DNA from: Domibacillus sp. DTU_2020_1001157_1_SI_ALB_TIR_016
GTDB taxonomy: Bacteria; Bacillota; Bacilli; Bacillales; Domibacillaceae
DNA length: 64,000 nucleotides
Assembly: GCF_032341995.1 (NCBI RefSeq)
Contig: NZ_CP135439.1
Location: forward strand, 2,108,001-2,172,000
Direction of reading: 5' to 3'
This document shows positions 46,480-55,047 of the stretch, in pieces (position 1 is the stretch's first letter; every line of letters starts with the position of its first letter). The notes below the pieces were generated by a model. That model saw only the letters and a list, made by a program, of their open reading frames with translations, did not search any database and had not been told where the DNA came from. The translations under genes were made by a program, and so were the position numbers.

Positions 46480-47304
46480 TTAGTTTGCCATTTGTGTTTT
46501 TTCAAATGACGCTAAGAAGCTTCGGCTTATTTCCGCCCCTTGCTTTGGTACCTCATAGCTGTCTAGCTCAACCGTAATCCAATCATCGTAACCGGCTTCA
46601 TTTAGAATGCGGACCATTTCCTCAAACTTCTGATGGCCTTTTCCTAAAGGAAGAAACTCGCCATTCTCATAATCTTTAAAGTGAATGTATTTAATCCGGT
46701 CTGCATATTTACGAACAACTTCTACCGGATCACCGCCGCCTGCTTCAATATGAGCCGTATCAGGGCATAAATCGATAGTTGTATGCTGCATTAACTTATC
46801 TAATTGTTCAGGCGCTTCCACATTTGTTCCAAGGTGCGGGTGATACGTTGGGATCAACCCATGTTTTTCTGCAATCTCTTGTACCTTATTAAGTGCTGTC
46901 CCCAAATCTTCGTAATCGCTTTCTAGAATACCCGCCGAACGGACAGCTCCTCCGCCGATAACTAAATGACGAGCACTAAATTCAGCAGAAAGTGCAGCTA
47001 CTTCTTCAATTTTTGTTAATTCTTCTTCCAAAATATCCGGGTAAATAAAGTTCCCGCCTGTATAAACACCAATCAAGGTTAGTTTGTATTTTGCAAGCAA
47101 CGCTTTAAATTCTTCTTTATTGTCCTTATACTGCATCAGGTTTCCATCAAAAATTTCAAATCCTTTAAAGCCGGCTTCCGAAATGTCCTTTAAAGCTTCC
47201 TCGGTAGAGCCATTCGCTAGGTAATAAAGATCTTTTATTGAAGTGACTCCGGCAGGATGACCGACAACCCCGCCCCACGTATTTGTTTGGTATCCAAATT
47301 TCAT
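46480..47304 (-). CDS. Sugar phosphate isomerase/epimerase family TIM barrel (A)
   Basis: A 274-residue TIM barrel, first gene of the operon behind two LacI-type operators. Metal-site residues appear in LVIGGGAVRS, YHPHLGTNVE, DLCPDTAHIEAGGGDP, KYIHFKDYENG and ITVELDSYE. The family includes hydroxypyruvate isomerase, inosose dehydratase and 3-keto-sugar lyases. Its leading place suggests a committed step. Confidence 0.83.
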   Translation of the reverse strand: MKFGYQTNTWGGVVGHPAGVTSIKDLYYLANGSTEEALKDISEAGFKGFEIFDGNLMQYKDNKEEFKALLAKYKLTLIGVYTGGNFIYPDILEEELTKIEEVAALSAEFSARHLVIGGGAVRSAGILESDYEDLGTALNKVQEIAEKHGLIPTYHPHLGTNVEAPEQLDKLMQHTTIDLCPDTAHIEAGGGDPVEVVRKYADRIKYIHFKDYENGEFLPLGKGHQKFEEMVRILNEAGYDDWITVELDSYEVPKQGAEISRSFLASFEKTQMAN

Positions 47305-47409
47305 TATTTTTCCCCCATTTGAATAGTTTATAAAAGTACATCAACGACTGCGAATGTGGCTCCACCACCTCCTTAAAATGAGCAGCTTGCGAATTTTAAA
47401 GAATCAATG

Positions 47410-47421
47410 GTAAACGTTTAC
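47410..47421. promoter_or_regulatory. LacI-type operator 1 of the sugar operon
   Basis: GTAAACGTTTAC, a perfect 12-bp palindrome with the CG centre of LacI/GalR operators, lies 106 bases before the first operon gene. Confidence 0.75.
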
Positions 47422-47514
47422 ATTCACTAAAAAAATTATCTGTAGTATAACTACTTACCTTTTCGTTAAAGCTTTTGCCATCAAAACTTCTAGTGAGGCT
47501 GTTTTATTCTGCCC

Positions 47515-47526
47515 GTAAACGTTTAC
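47515..47526. promoter_or_regulatory. LacI-type operator 2 of the sugar operon
   Basis: An identical GTAAACGTTTAC 105 bases (ten helical turns) from operator 1, just after the lacI stop. Equal phasing would allow looping. Confidence 0.75.
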
Positions 47527-47548
47527 ATCATTTTTTAAAATTTGTCTT

Positions 47549-48550
47549 TCAATGTCTGCATTTATAGCATGAATCCCGAAGAACCAGCTTGTTTTCTAAA
47601 ATGTACTGTGTTTTCTTCATTTCCTGCTTTGTCATGAGGCCTATTAAAAGTTCCATCGCTTTTGTGCCTATGTCAAAAGTCGGCTGTGAGATCGTTGTTA
47701 GTGCTGGCTTAAAGATGGCCGAAAACTTTATATTGTCAAAGCCAATAACCGATATGTCGTTCGGAACAGATAATCCTTTTCGTTCAATTGCATTAACAGC
47801 ACCAAAGGCCATCTCATCGTTTGCCGCAAAAACTGCTGTAGGTGTGTGGCTGTACGCTAAAAGTTTGAGCATCATATTCAAGCCGCTTTTATAAGAAAAG
47901 TTGCCTTCCTGCACTAATTCGGGTTCAACCTTCAGATTATACTGTGCCATCGCCTGATAAAATCCCTTCAGCCTGTCTCTGCTCAGTACGCTATTCATGG
48001 GGCCTGAGATAAAGCCTATTCTCTTGTGCCCAAGATTAATCAGATACTCGGTTGCTTTTCTTGCACCGCTGACGTTGTCAATAGAAACTGTCGGAACATT
48101 AACGCCTTCCAAGTATTCGCATGCAAGAACGACCGGATACTCAGAGGCTATTTCTTCCACGATGTCCGCTTCAATTCCTGCTGTCAGCAAAATCATTCCT
48201 GCTGCCTTTTTTTGGCGAAGTATACTTAAGTATCCCTTCTCACGTTCAGCACTATTGTCTGCATCTCCAAGCAAAACCTGGTAACCGTTTTCAAGAGCTA
48301 AAAATTCTATCCCTCTCAGCACATCGGAAAAGAATGTATTCGTAATATCCGGGACAACTACTAGAATCGTTGTTGTTTCAGACATTCGTAGCTGGCGGGC
48401 GGCTGCATTAGGTTGATAATTTAAATCTTCGATGACTTCTAATACTTTTTTGATAGTCTCCTTCGCCACCGTTTCCGGTTTGCTTAACACCCTTGATACA
48501 GTAGCAATTGAAACATTTGCTTGTTTGGCTACCTCTTTAATTCCTGGCAT
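47549..48550 (-). CDS. LacI-family transcriptional regulator
   Basis: A 333-residue repressor: DNA-binding head IKEVAKQANVSIATVSRVLSKP with hinge LNYQPNAAARQL, then a periplasmic-binding-like core (FFSDVLRGIEFLALENGY, KRIGFISGPMNS, AVFAANDEMAFGAV). It most likely controls the operon at 36180-47304 through the two palindromes and itself through a TGTAAACGTATTCA site at 48602. Confidence 0.92.
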   Translation of the reverse strand: MPGIKEVAKQANVSIATVSRVLSKPETVAKETIKKVLEVIEDLNYQPNAAARQLRMSETTTILVVVPDITNTFFSDVLRGIEFLALENGYQVLLGDADNSAEREKGYLSILRQKKAAGMILLTAGIEADIVEEIASEYPVVLACEYLEGVNVPTVSIDNVSGARKATEYLINLGHKRIGFISGPMNSVLSRDRLKGFYQAMAQYNLKVEPELVQEGNFSYKSGLNMMLKLLAYSHTPTAVFAANDEMAFGAVNAIERKGLSVPNDISVIGFDNIKFSAIFKPALTTISQPTFDIGTKAMELLIGLMTKQEMKKTQYILENKLVLRDSCYKCRH

Positions 48551-48601
48551 TTTAGGATTCTCTTTTCTTTTTTGTCTCTTGTTATTTTGCTATAACCGCA
48601 T

Positions 48602-48615
48602 TGTAAACGTATTCA
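48602..48615 (-). promoter_or_regulatory. LacI/cre-like site upstream of lacI
   Basis: TGTAAACGTATTCA shares the GTAAACGT half with the operon operators and lies 52 bases before the lacI start. It could be a self-control site or a cre. Confidence 0.45.
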
Positions 48616-48730
48616 TTTTAAGTGTCTAACCGGTTTCAAACACAGTTTTCTTCCATTCGACAAGGCATTTTCCAGGTTTCAGACCTAAAAATGATTCGTT
48701 TAAACAAAAAAAGTATAAATTTTAAAAAAT

Positions 48731-48757
48731 AAAAAAACTCAGCACCTTAGGCTGAGT
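48731..48757 (-). terminator. Terminator of the kinase-regulator unit
   Basis: ACTCAGC, a seven-base loop and GCTGAGT are followed by seven T on the minus strand, 12 bases after the response-regulator stop. Confidence 0.88.
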
Positions 48758-48768
48758 TCCATAATTTC

Positions 48769-49476
48769 TTATGACATATATCTTTGCAATTCATCGATTT
48801 TATGCTTTGAAACCTTTGCTGACCGGTCATAATCTTTAAAATATGCTTTATATCCTTGACCCGCTGCTTCAATTTTTATTAAAAGCCTCATATTAATGAT
48901 ACAGGATCTATGAGACGCTATAAACCTGGAGTCAAGAGCTTCTTCTAAGCTTGCTAACGTTTCATTTGTTTCGAATTTATTATTTCTTGTATAAATGACG
49001 GATTTGCGATCCTCTCTCTCTATAAAGATAATTTCATCAAGCGGAATAAAAATGATATTTTTGTGCTGTTTAATCGTTAAATTCTTTTTAGCAGACGGCT
49101 CTTTACCAGCTTTTAGTTTACCGGCTTGTGCAGCCCTCTCTAACGCACTGTATAAACGATTTCGCTCAATTGGCTTTAAAATATAATCAACAGCTCTTAC
49201 ATTAAATGCCTCGAGTGCATAATCGTCATGGCCGGTAGTAAAAATAACCTGCAAGGATGGAAAAAGTTCTTTACATGCTTTAACTGCTTCCATACCATCC
49301 ATTAAAGGCATTCCAATATCCACCAAAGCAATATCCGGTTTTTCTTTCGTCACATACTTGATTAATTCTTCACCGTTCGTTGCTTCTCCAACAATTTTAT
49401 AATCAGGTAAACTGCCGATAAAATATCTTAACAGTTTTCTTGAGGCTGCGTCATCCTCAGCGATTAACACTTTCAT
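48769..49476 (-). CDS. LytTR-family response regulator
   Basis: A 235-residue protein: receiver at residues 1-120 with acidic pocket EDD (7-9), phospho-acceptor Asp53 in ALVDIGMP and Lys in LKPIE; LytTR DNA-binding domain at about 133-233 (IIFIPLDEIIFIEREDRKSVIYT, FIASHRSCIINMRLL). LytTR regulators bind pairs of short direct repeats in promoters. It sits 19 bases after the hybrid kinase gene, its obvious partner. The adjacent sugar operon and lacI are the likely targets (inference). Confidence 0.92.
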   Translation of the reverse strand: MKVLIAEDDAASRKLLRYFIGSLPDYKIVGEATNGEELIKYVTKEKPDIALVDIGMPLMDGMEAVKACKELFPSLQVIFTTGHDDYALEAFNVRAVDYILKPIERNRLYSALERAAQAGKLKAGKEPSAKKNLTIKQHKNIIFIPLDEIIFIEREDRKSVIYTRNNKFETNETLASLEEALDSRFIASHRSCIINMRLLIKIEAAGQGYKAYFKDYDRSAKVSKHKIDELQRYMS

Positions 49477-49495
49477 CCGGTATTTCCCTCTTTCT

Positions 49496-52400
49496 TTACA
49501 CTTCTTCTTGAGCTGCTGCTTTTTGAATGATGGCTGGCGCCTCCTTGTTATAAACGAGTTTCCAGGCGTCCAGAATATTTTCTTTTGTTACTCTTAAAGA
49601 TGGGACAGCCACATAGGGCGGCGCATATTTTCCAATTAACGCATATCCTGCTAGAATGGCTTCAGCGACTCCCTGCTGGTATGGAAGCTGCGCACCCAGT
49701 CCCTTTATTAGACCGCCCTGGGCGATTTCCACTGCCACATTTAAGCCCAAATCGGCCGTTGTAATGACCAAATCATTTCTTCCTTCAGCATGAGCAGCTT
49801 TTAAGGCTCCTTCAGCTGGCACATCCCACACGACAAAGATACCATTCAAGTCCTGATGTTTTCCAATCATGGAAGCTGCTGCTTTTTGTCCATCATTCGG
49901 ACCGTCAATGCCAATGCGGTCAACAATTCGAATTTTAGGATAAGCTTCTTGTATCGTTTTTTCAAATGCTTCTGTTCTTTGTTTGGTTGCAAAAAAATCC
50001 TCTTTATAATAAATAACGCCTATATTGCCTTTTCCACCTAATTTATCAGCCATAACATGAGCGGATTCAATACCATTTCCATAGTTGTCTGAGGATACAA
50101 TACTAACATAATCTTTTCCATGCTGTAGATTCTTTGGTATATTATCCATGAATACCAGCTTTGTATTCGCCTGGGCTGCTTTTTTATATATGCTTTCCAT
50201 TCGTGCCGGTTTTACAGGGATACTTATAAGTATATCCGGCCTTTGGGCTAAAATGGCTTCAATATCCGCCACTTGCTTTTCCCAGTCAAATTGGGCATCC
50301 GTTACCGCTATGATCTCAATCCCCATTTTTTCAAAAGTGGCTTTTACTCCTTCCACTTGGGACCTTGACCAATCGCTTCCGCCATAGTGCATGGCGATGG
50401 CTGCTTTGTAGTTCTTTTTCTTGATTTTCTTCAAATCTTCTAAAGATAACTGGAGTGTTTTTGCGGAGACAGCTTCTTCCCCGTAAGGTCCTGTGCTTAA
50501 AATGTTATGATCTGGGATATTTTGATAAATTGTTTTATTTAACGTTTCCTGCACGACTGTTAAAAACTCTTTTACATTTATGGGTTTTGTCACATAGTTA
50601 TCAAACCCTTTAGCCAAGGCATATTGAATATCCACTGGCATCGCATTTGCACTGACTGCAATAACGGCAATATCCTTCGTTTGTTCATTCCTTTTTAGCC
50701 TGTCAAAAACTTCGTAACCATGAATATCGGGGAGATTAATATCAAGCAAAATTAAATCCACTTTTTTCTTCGCTGCGAGTTCTAATCCTTTTTTTCCAGT
50801 GGGGGCTGATAAGAGCGTAAAGGAAGGCTGCGATTCAATAATGTTACTTACTAAATGAAAATTGGCCTTATTATCTTCGATATAGAGCAAGCGGTAGTGC
50901 TCTGCTTTATCATTGCTTACAGTACGTGGTTCCACCTGCTCACCCCACCTGACAGCGGCTTTTAAATTAGTTGGAACGGGCAGACTAAAAGAAAAATCAC
51001 TTCCTTTTCCTTTAGTGCTTGTCACACTAATATCCCCTCCCATTAAGTGTACAAGCTGTTTAACGAGAGACAAGCCGATGCCTGTTCCTGCTTCCTTTGT
51101 GCCTTCGATTCGATAGAACGGAACAAATATTTTAGTATATTCTTCTTTTGAAAGCCCTATACCTGTATCCACGATATGAACAACCTGCTCGCTCCCTTTT
51201 TGATAGCAATCAATATTTATTTTTCCGTAATCCTTGTTATACTTAATGGCATTATCCAGAAGGTTAAGGATTATTTGTTTAAGGCGAATTGGATCAGCAA
51301 GAACTAAGGTGTTTTGAAAGGGAGTTAATTGATTATGAATGCTTATGTTCTTTTTCTTTGCCAGCGGCTGAACAATATTGATGCATTCGTTCATAACGGT
51401 AAGAAGATTAACCTCATCTATTGAAATTTTCAAATTGCCTGTTTCGATTCTCGATAAATCCAATACTTCATTTACTAATTCTAGTAAATGTCTTCCTCCA
51501 TTTAAAATTTCCTGAACAAAGTCTTGCTGCGTTTCGGTTAATCCCTCTTCCACTTCCAAAAGCTGAGCAAAGCCAAGAATGCCATTTAGCGGCGTACGGA
51601 GCTCATGGCTCATTTTAGACAGAAAGTCCGATTTAGCTACATTTGCTTTTTCAGCTTCTTCTTTTGCTTGAATAATCATTTTTTCCATTCTTTTGCTTTC
51701 AGTCACATCTTCAAAACCCCACAAATAACCATAATCTTCGTTTTCCTTATTAAGTGGAACACAGTTACACTGCAGTATGACAGTTTGATGGACTTCAATC
51801 TCTTTTGCTATGCTGTTCTGATTTCCGAGCTTTTCAGTTTCCAGCTCATTCATTTCTTCTTCAAAAAAGCTATGTAGGTCCGGAGCATGATGTCCAATGT
51901 ATAAATCAATCTCGCCGTCTAACTTGAACATTTCATAAAACTTCTTGTTCATAAGCCTAATCTTTTTATTTCGATCTGTCACAATAATTCCGCTGTCCAG
52001 CCGATCAATCAAATTGCGCTGAAAAGCGTAAGAATCCATTAATTTTCTTTCTTGTTGTTTTTGAAATGTAATTTCGGATAGTGTCACAAGGGCAGAACGT
52101 TCATACTTACCCGGTAATGTAAGCGGGTTAGAATTAACAGAAAGCCACTTTGTTTCCTTGTTTTTATCTTTTACTCCTAATATAAAATCTTTAATAGGAG
52201 TGCCATTCCGCTGGGTAATGACCCCCGGCAGCTCTGAATAAGGAATCGTTGAGCCGTTTTCTTTTATGTACTCCTGATTTAATTCCTTCATAGAAGATTC
52301 TGTAAAATCACCTGTTTTAATCCTAAGCATTTTGTTTGCGCTTTCATTAAGCGTGATGATTTCTCCCCCTGTTTCAATCAGTACCGCTTCGGACATTGTC

Positions 52401-52807
52401 CCAAGAACCGTCCGATATAAATTTTCTTTTTGTCGGATCTCTTCTTCCATCTTTTTTCTTTTTGTGATGTCAATACACGTTCCGACTATTTCAACCACTT
52501 TCCCTTCTGAAACCAAAGGTCTTAAATATGTCACATACTGTATATCATTGTACACACCTTCGTATTTGACAAAACGGCCTTCCCACGCTTTTTCGTAATA
52601 TGTAATTAATAAGTTTGCCATCTCAATGTCGTCTGGATACACTTCATATAATGTTTTTCCAATAAGCCCTTCTGGGTGAAAATTCATTTTATAAAGTAAT
52701 TCGCCTTCAGAAAACGTATGGATAAACTTGTTATTTTTGCGTATAAACTTAAATATCATTCCCGTGTCCTGAAAGCCTTCCTCTGAAACATATCCCGAAT
52801 CCTTCAT
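49496..52807 (-). CDS. Soluble hybrid histidine kinase fused to a sugar-binding-protein domain
   Basis: An 1103-residue single frame. Order: PAS (about 10-118), PAS (125-250), PAS (258-375), HisKA with His401 in MSHELRTPLNG, HATPase (N box LLDNAIKYN near 516, DTGIGL 547, GTGIGLS 574), receiver (637-755, Asp689 in LILLDINLPD, Lys741), then a type 1 sugar-binding-protein domain (about 768-1095). The last part matches the mature SBP1 and SBP2 of the next operon almost end to end (for example ILSTGPYGEEAVSAKTL, MHYGGSDWSRSQ, FVVWDVPAEGAL) but follows a receiver and has no signal peptide. No membrane segment is seen, so sensing should be cytosolic. GGAGAG site at 52807. Confidence 0.93.
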   Translation of the reverse strand: MKDSGYVSEEGFQDTGMIFKFIRKNNKFIHTFSEGELLYKMNFHPEGLIGKTLYEVYPDDIEMANLLITYYEKAWEGRFVKYEGVYNDIQYVTYLRPLVSEGKVVEIVGTCIDITKRKKMEEEIRQKENLYRTVLGTMSEAVLIETGGEIITLNESANKMLRIKTGDFTESSMKELNQEYIKENGSTIPYSELPGVITQRNGTPIKDFILGVKDKNKETKWLSVNSNPLTLPGKYERSALVTLSEITFQKQQERKLMDSYAFQRNLIDRLDSGIIVTDRNKKIRLMNKKFYEMFKLDGEIDLYIGHHAPDLHSFFEEEMNELETEKLGNQNSIAKEIEVHQTVILQCNCVPLNKENEDYGYLWGFEDVTESKRMEKMIIQAKEEAEKANVAKSDFLSKMSHELRTPLNGILGFAQLLEVEEGLTETQQDFVQEILNGGRHLLELVNEVLDLSRIETGNLKISIDEVNLLTVMNECINIVQPLAKKKNISIHNQLTPFQNTLVLADPIRLKQIILNLLDNAIKYNKDYGKINIDCYQKGSEQVVHIVDTGIGLSKEEYTKIFVPFYRIEGTKEAGTGIGLSLVKQLVHLMGGDISVTSTKGKGSDFSFSLPVPTNLKAAVRWGEQVEPRTVSNDKAEHYRLLYIEDNKANFHLVSNIIESQPSFTLLSAPTGKKGLELAAKKKVDLILLDINLPDIHGYEVFDRLKRNEQTKDIAVIAVSANAMPVDIQYALAKGFDNYVTKPINVKEFLTVVQETLNKTIYQNIPDHNILSTGPYGEEAVSAKTLQLSLEDLKKIKKKNYKAAIAMHYGGSDWSRSQVEGVKATFEKMGIEIIAVTDAQFDWEKQVADIEAILAQRPDILISIPVKPARMESIYKKAAQANTKLVFMDNIPKNLQHGKDYVSIVSSDNYGNGIESAHVMADKLGGKGNIGVIYYKEDFFATKQRTEAFEKTIQEAYPKIRIVDRIGIDGPNDGQKAAASMIGKHQDLNGIFVVWDVPAEGALKAAHAEGRNDLVITTADLGLNVAVEIAQGGLIKGLGAQLPYQQGVAEAILAGYALIGKYAPPYVAVPSLRVTKENILDAWKLVYNKEAPAIIQKAAAQEEV

Positions 52808-53095
52808 TTGATTCTCTCCTCACTTGTTAAAAAACGAAATAAAAGTAAAAAAACCTTAACAGTAATTCTGGCATTGGCAAGGCTGAATGACAACCCTTTC
52901 CTTAAAAAACAATTTCTTATTGGCTTGTTTTAAACTAAATGAGATAAGGTTTTGAACGTTCTCCTTGGGCTGCAACATTGATTTCTTTTAATTCTCCTTC
53001 TTCAAGTAAAGATGTATCGATATTGTACTTACAGCTGTATAGAAAAAGTACATTATTATCTTTACGCTCAAATAAAGATGGAAAGGAGAATGCAA
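52808..53095. other. Region between the kinase gene and the integrase fragment
   Basis: Mostly non-coding. A minus-strand frame (about 53027-52935) reads DTSLLEEGELKEINVAAQGE and ends in TAG; it looks like the tail of a lost gene that I cannot identify. This is also the left border of the prophage relic. Confidence 0.4.
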
Positions 53096-53361
53096 ATGGC
53101 CAGTATTCGCAAGTATAAAAAAAGCGGTGAGAAAAAAGTGTATTATGAATTCCGCATTCGTTATAAAGACCCTATAACACATAAGTATAAAGAAAAATCA
53201 AAGAGAGGTTTTACGTCGGCAATTGAGGCTCAAATTGCTGCTGCAGAAGAAGAAAAAAGAATTTTGGAAGGCTTTGAAGTCAATGAAAAAGTATATACCC
53301 TGGAATCATTCTTAACAAACTGGCTGCTTGAGTACAAAAAAAGGTTCGGTCCGTAAAAACC
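53096..53361 (+). pseudogene. Phage/ICE tyrosine integrase, N-terminal fragment
   Basis: ATG 53096 behind AAAGGAGA opens the arm-type DNA-binding domain of a Tn916/phage integrase (ASIRKYKKSGEKKVYYEFRI, KRGFTSAIEAQIAAAEEE) and the start of the core-binding domain (YTLESFLTNWLLEYKK). In an A-run the frame shifts; the correct continuation KKGSVRKN lies in another frame. About 85 of some 370 residues remain before the junction with DUF2213, so it is inactive. Confidence 0.8.
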
Positions 53362-53770
53362 GCTGCTCTATAATATCGCTCATGAAGCCGATACTAATTT
53401 CACTTTGTTCCCCGCTGAAAATACGGTCCATTAAAGCAGCATCCGTTATCGTCATTGTGACAACCAGCATGCCACCTTCCACCCGGCTGTCCGTGTGTGA
53501 CATTCCTTTTGAATAGCGGCTAACGTTTTCAACCGTCACCGCTTCATTTGGATGCCCGTCTGTGACCGGTTTAGATCGAGCGGAGAAAATAGCTAAATCA
53601 CTGAATACTTCATCCGGCAACTTTGCTTCATACTGAATCGCCCCGTCTTGCCTTTGATAAGGGAAAACCCCTGGCCGAGTAATAGGAGCTGTCACGGTTA
53701 AAAAGCCAGCTGAATCTTTTTTCAGCATGGAATCTGTAATCAGCATGCGGTCATAACGCTGTACCTTCAC
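53362..53770 (-). pseudogene. DUF2213 phage protein, C-terminally truncated
   Basis: GTG 53770 behind AAAGGAGGTGAG gives a DUF2213 N-terminal domain: VKVQRYDRMLITDSM, APITRPGVFPYQRQDG, KPVTDGHPNEAVT, YSKGMSHTDSRVEGG and SEISIGFMSDI. Family members are phage prohead-protease or scaffold-region proteins that follow the portal and minor head genes. The homology stops near 53362, where the integrase fragment begins in the opposite direction. Confidence 0.75.
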
Positions 53771-53794
53771 AATGTTCTCACCTCCTTTTAAGAC

Positions 53795-53819
53795 AATAAA
53801 AAAAGACCAATTTCGGTCT
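53795..53819 (-). terminator. Terminator-like hairpin before DUF2213
   Basis: AGACC-GAAATT-GGTCT with a following T-run on the minus strand, just upstream of the DUF2213 ribosome site. Such hairpins after small genes are common in phage head modules. Confidence 0.6.
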
Positions 53820-53940
53820 CGAAGCATTTTTAACAGAAGTTTATTTGTTTTAAGAAAGGTTATTGGATATATTATATAATTTAGAAATATTTTATAGATT
53901 GCAATAATTTGAGTTTACTTATCAATACAGCGGACAGAAG

Positions 53941-55047
53941 GTGCCTCATATGGATCATAATAACAATGCTAGTAATCAGAATATTTCAAATAATAAAATC
54001 GAATATAAACATAATGTTCCAAGCGAGAAGGGATTCGTATTTAAATTTGTAAAGAAAGATAACAATTTTATTCATACATTTAGCGAAGGCTCTTTTCTAA
54101 AAAAGTTAGGTCTTTCTTCTTCATCTTTTGTTGGCAAGCCGTTATCTGATTTCTTTTCTGGAGATCAACTAAATGCTGCCTTCTATTGCTATGAAACAGC
54201 CTGGAACGGCAATATTATTAGCTTCGAAGGAAGTACAAATGGATTCTCTTATCTTACTACGTTAACTCCAATAACTATAAATTCCCAAGTCGTTGAAGTA
54301 ATTGGCACAGTTTTCGAAATCACAGAGTTCCGAAAGAATGCCTTAAAAATTCAGGAACTAGAAAAACTTTCGTTAATTGGTGAATTAGCAGCTGGTGTTG
54401 CCCATGAAATTCGAAATCCTTTAACATCCATAACAGGTTTTGCTCAATTGATTGAGGAACTTTCAAATGACGAGACAATAAATATTTATTTGGAAGTAAT
54501 GCTTACAGAACTAAATCGAATTAATACCATCGTCAATGAGTTTATGTTTATATCTAAACCTAAAGAAAATATGGATACTAGAGATACAGACATTAAGGTG
54601 TTAATCTCTCATGTTATAAAATTTATGAGCCCCCAAGCAACCCTTAGAGGGGTACGTCTTTCCGAATCTATTAGTTCCAATTCAACACTTATTGCTCATT
54701 GCGACCCCAACCAGATAATACAAGTTTTAATGAACCTGGTACAAAATGCGATTGAAGCAACGACCGATCCCGCACAGGAAATAGTGATTTCACTTAAAAA
54801 TACAAATAAAAATAGCCTTTTAATAGAAGTTACTGATAAAGGGAGTGGTATCTCAAAAGAAAGACTAAAAAGATTATTTGAACCTTTCTATACAACAAAA
54901 GAAAAAGGGACAGGCTTAGGACTTATGATGTGTAGACGGATTATAGAAAACCATAACGGCACAATAAAGATTAACAGTCAACTTGGTGAAGGAACGACTG
55001 TCAGAATCACTTTACCTAAATCCTTTAATCATCAAAAACAGGATTAG
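53941..55047 (+). CDS. PAS-domain histidine kinase, sporulation-kinase type
   Basis: A 368-residue soluble kinase. An N-terminal PAS (about 30-135: GFVFKFVKKDNNFIHTFSEG) is followed by HisKA with the His in GVAHEIRNPLTSITGFAQLIEE and HATPase with NLVQNAIEA, DKGSGI and GTGLGL. The core resembles KinA/KinE-type kinases that feed the Spo0 phosphorelay. Its PAS is a close relative of the first PAS of the kinase at 49496. The start follows GAAGG; TTG/GTG codons upstream exist. It lies against the phage genes, and its last 23 bases overlap the 3' end of the head gene, so its C-terminus is partly phage-derived sequence. Confidence 0.9.
   Translation: MPHMDHNNNASNQNISNNKIEYKHNVPSEKGFVFKFVKKDNNFIHTFSEGSFLKKLGLSSSSFVGKPLSDFFSGDQLNAAFYCYETAWNGNIISFEGSTNGFSYLTTLTPITINSQVVEVIGTVFEITEFRKNALKIQELEKLSLIGELAAGVAHEIRNPLTSITGFAQLIEELSNDETINIYLEVMLTELNRINTIVNEFMFISKPKENMDTRDTDIKVLISHVIKFMSPQATLRGVRLSESISSNSTLIAHCDPNQIIQVLMNLVQNAIEATTDPAQEIVISLKNTNKNSLLIEVTDKGSGISKERLKRLFEPFYTTKEKGTGLGLMMCRRIIENHNGTIKINSQLGEGTTVRITLPKSFNHQKQD

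Noticed and set aside
47410..47526. The GTAAACGTTTAC palindromes as cre sites for CcpA.
   Set aside because: They are perfect symmetric 12-mers as pairs next to a lacI gene, and they fit LacI/GalR operators better than the asymmetric cre consensus; a CcpA contribution cannot be excluded.
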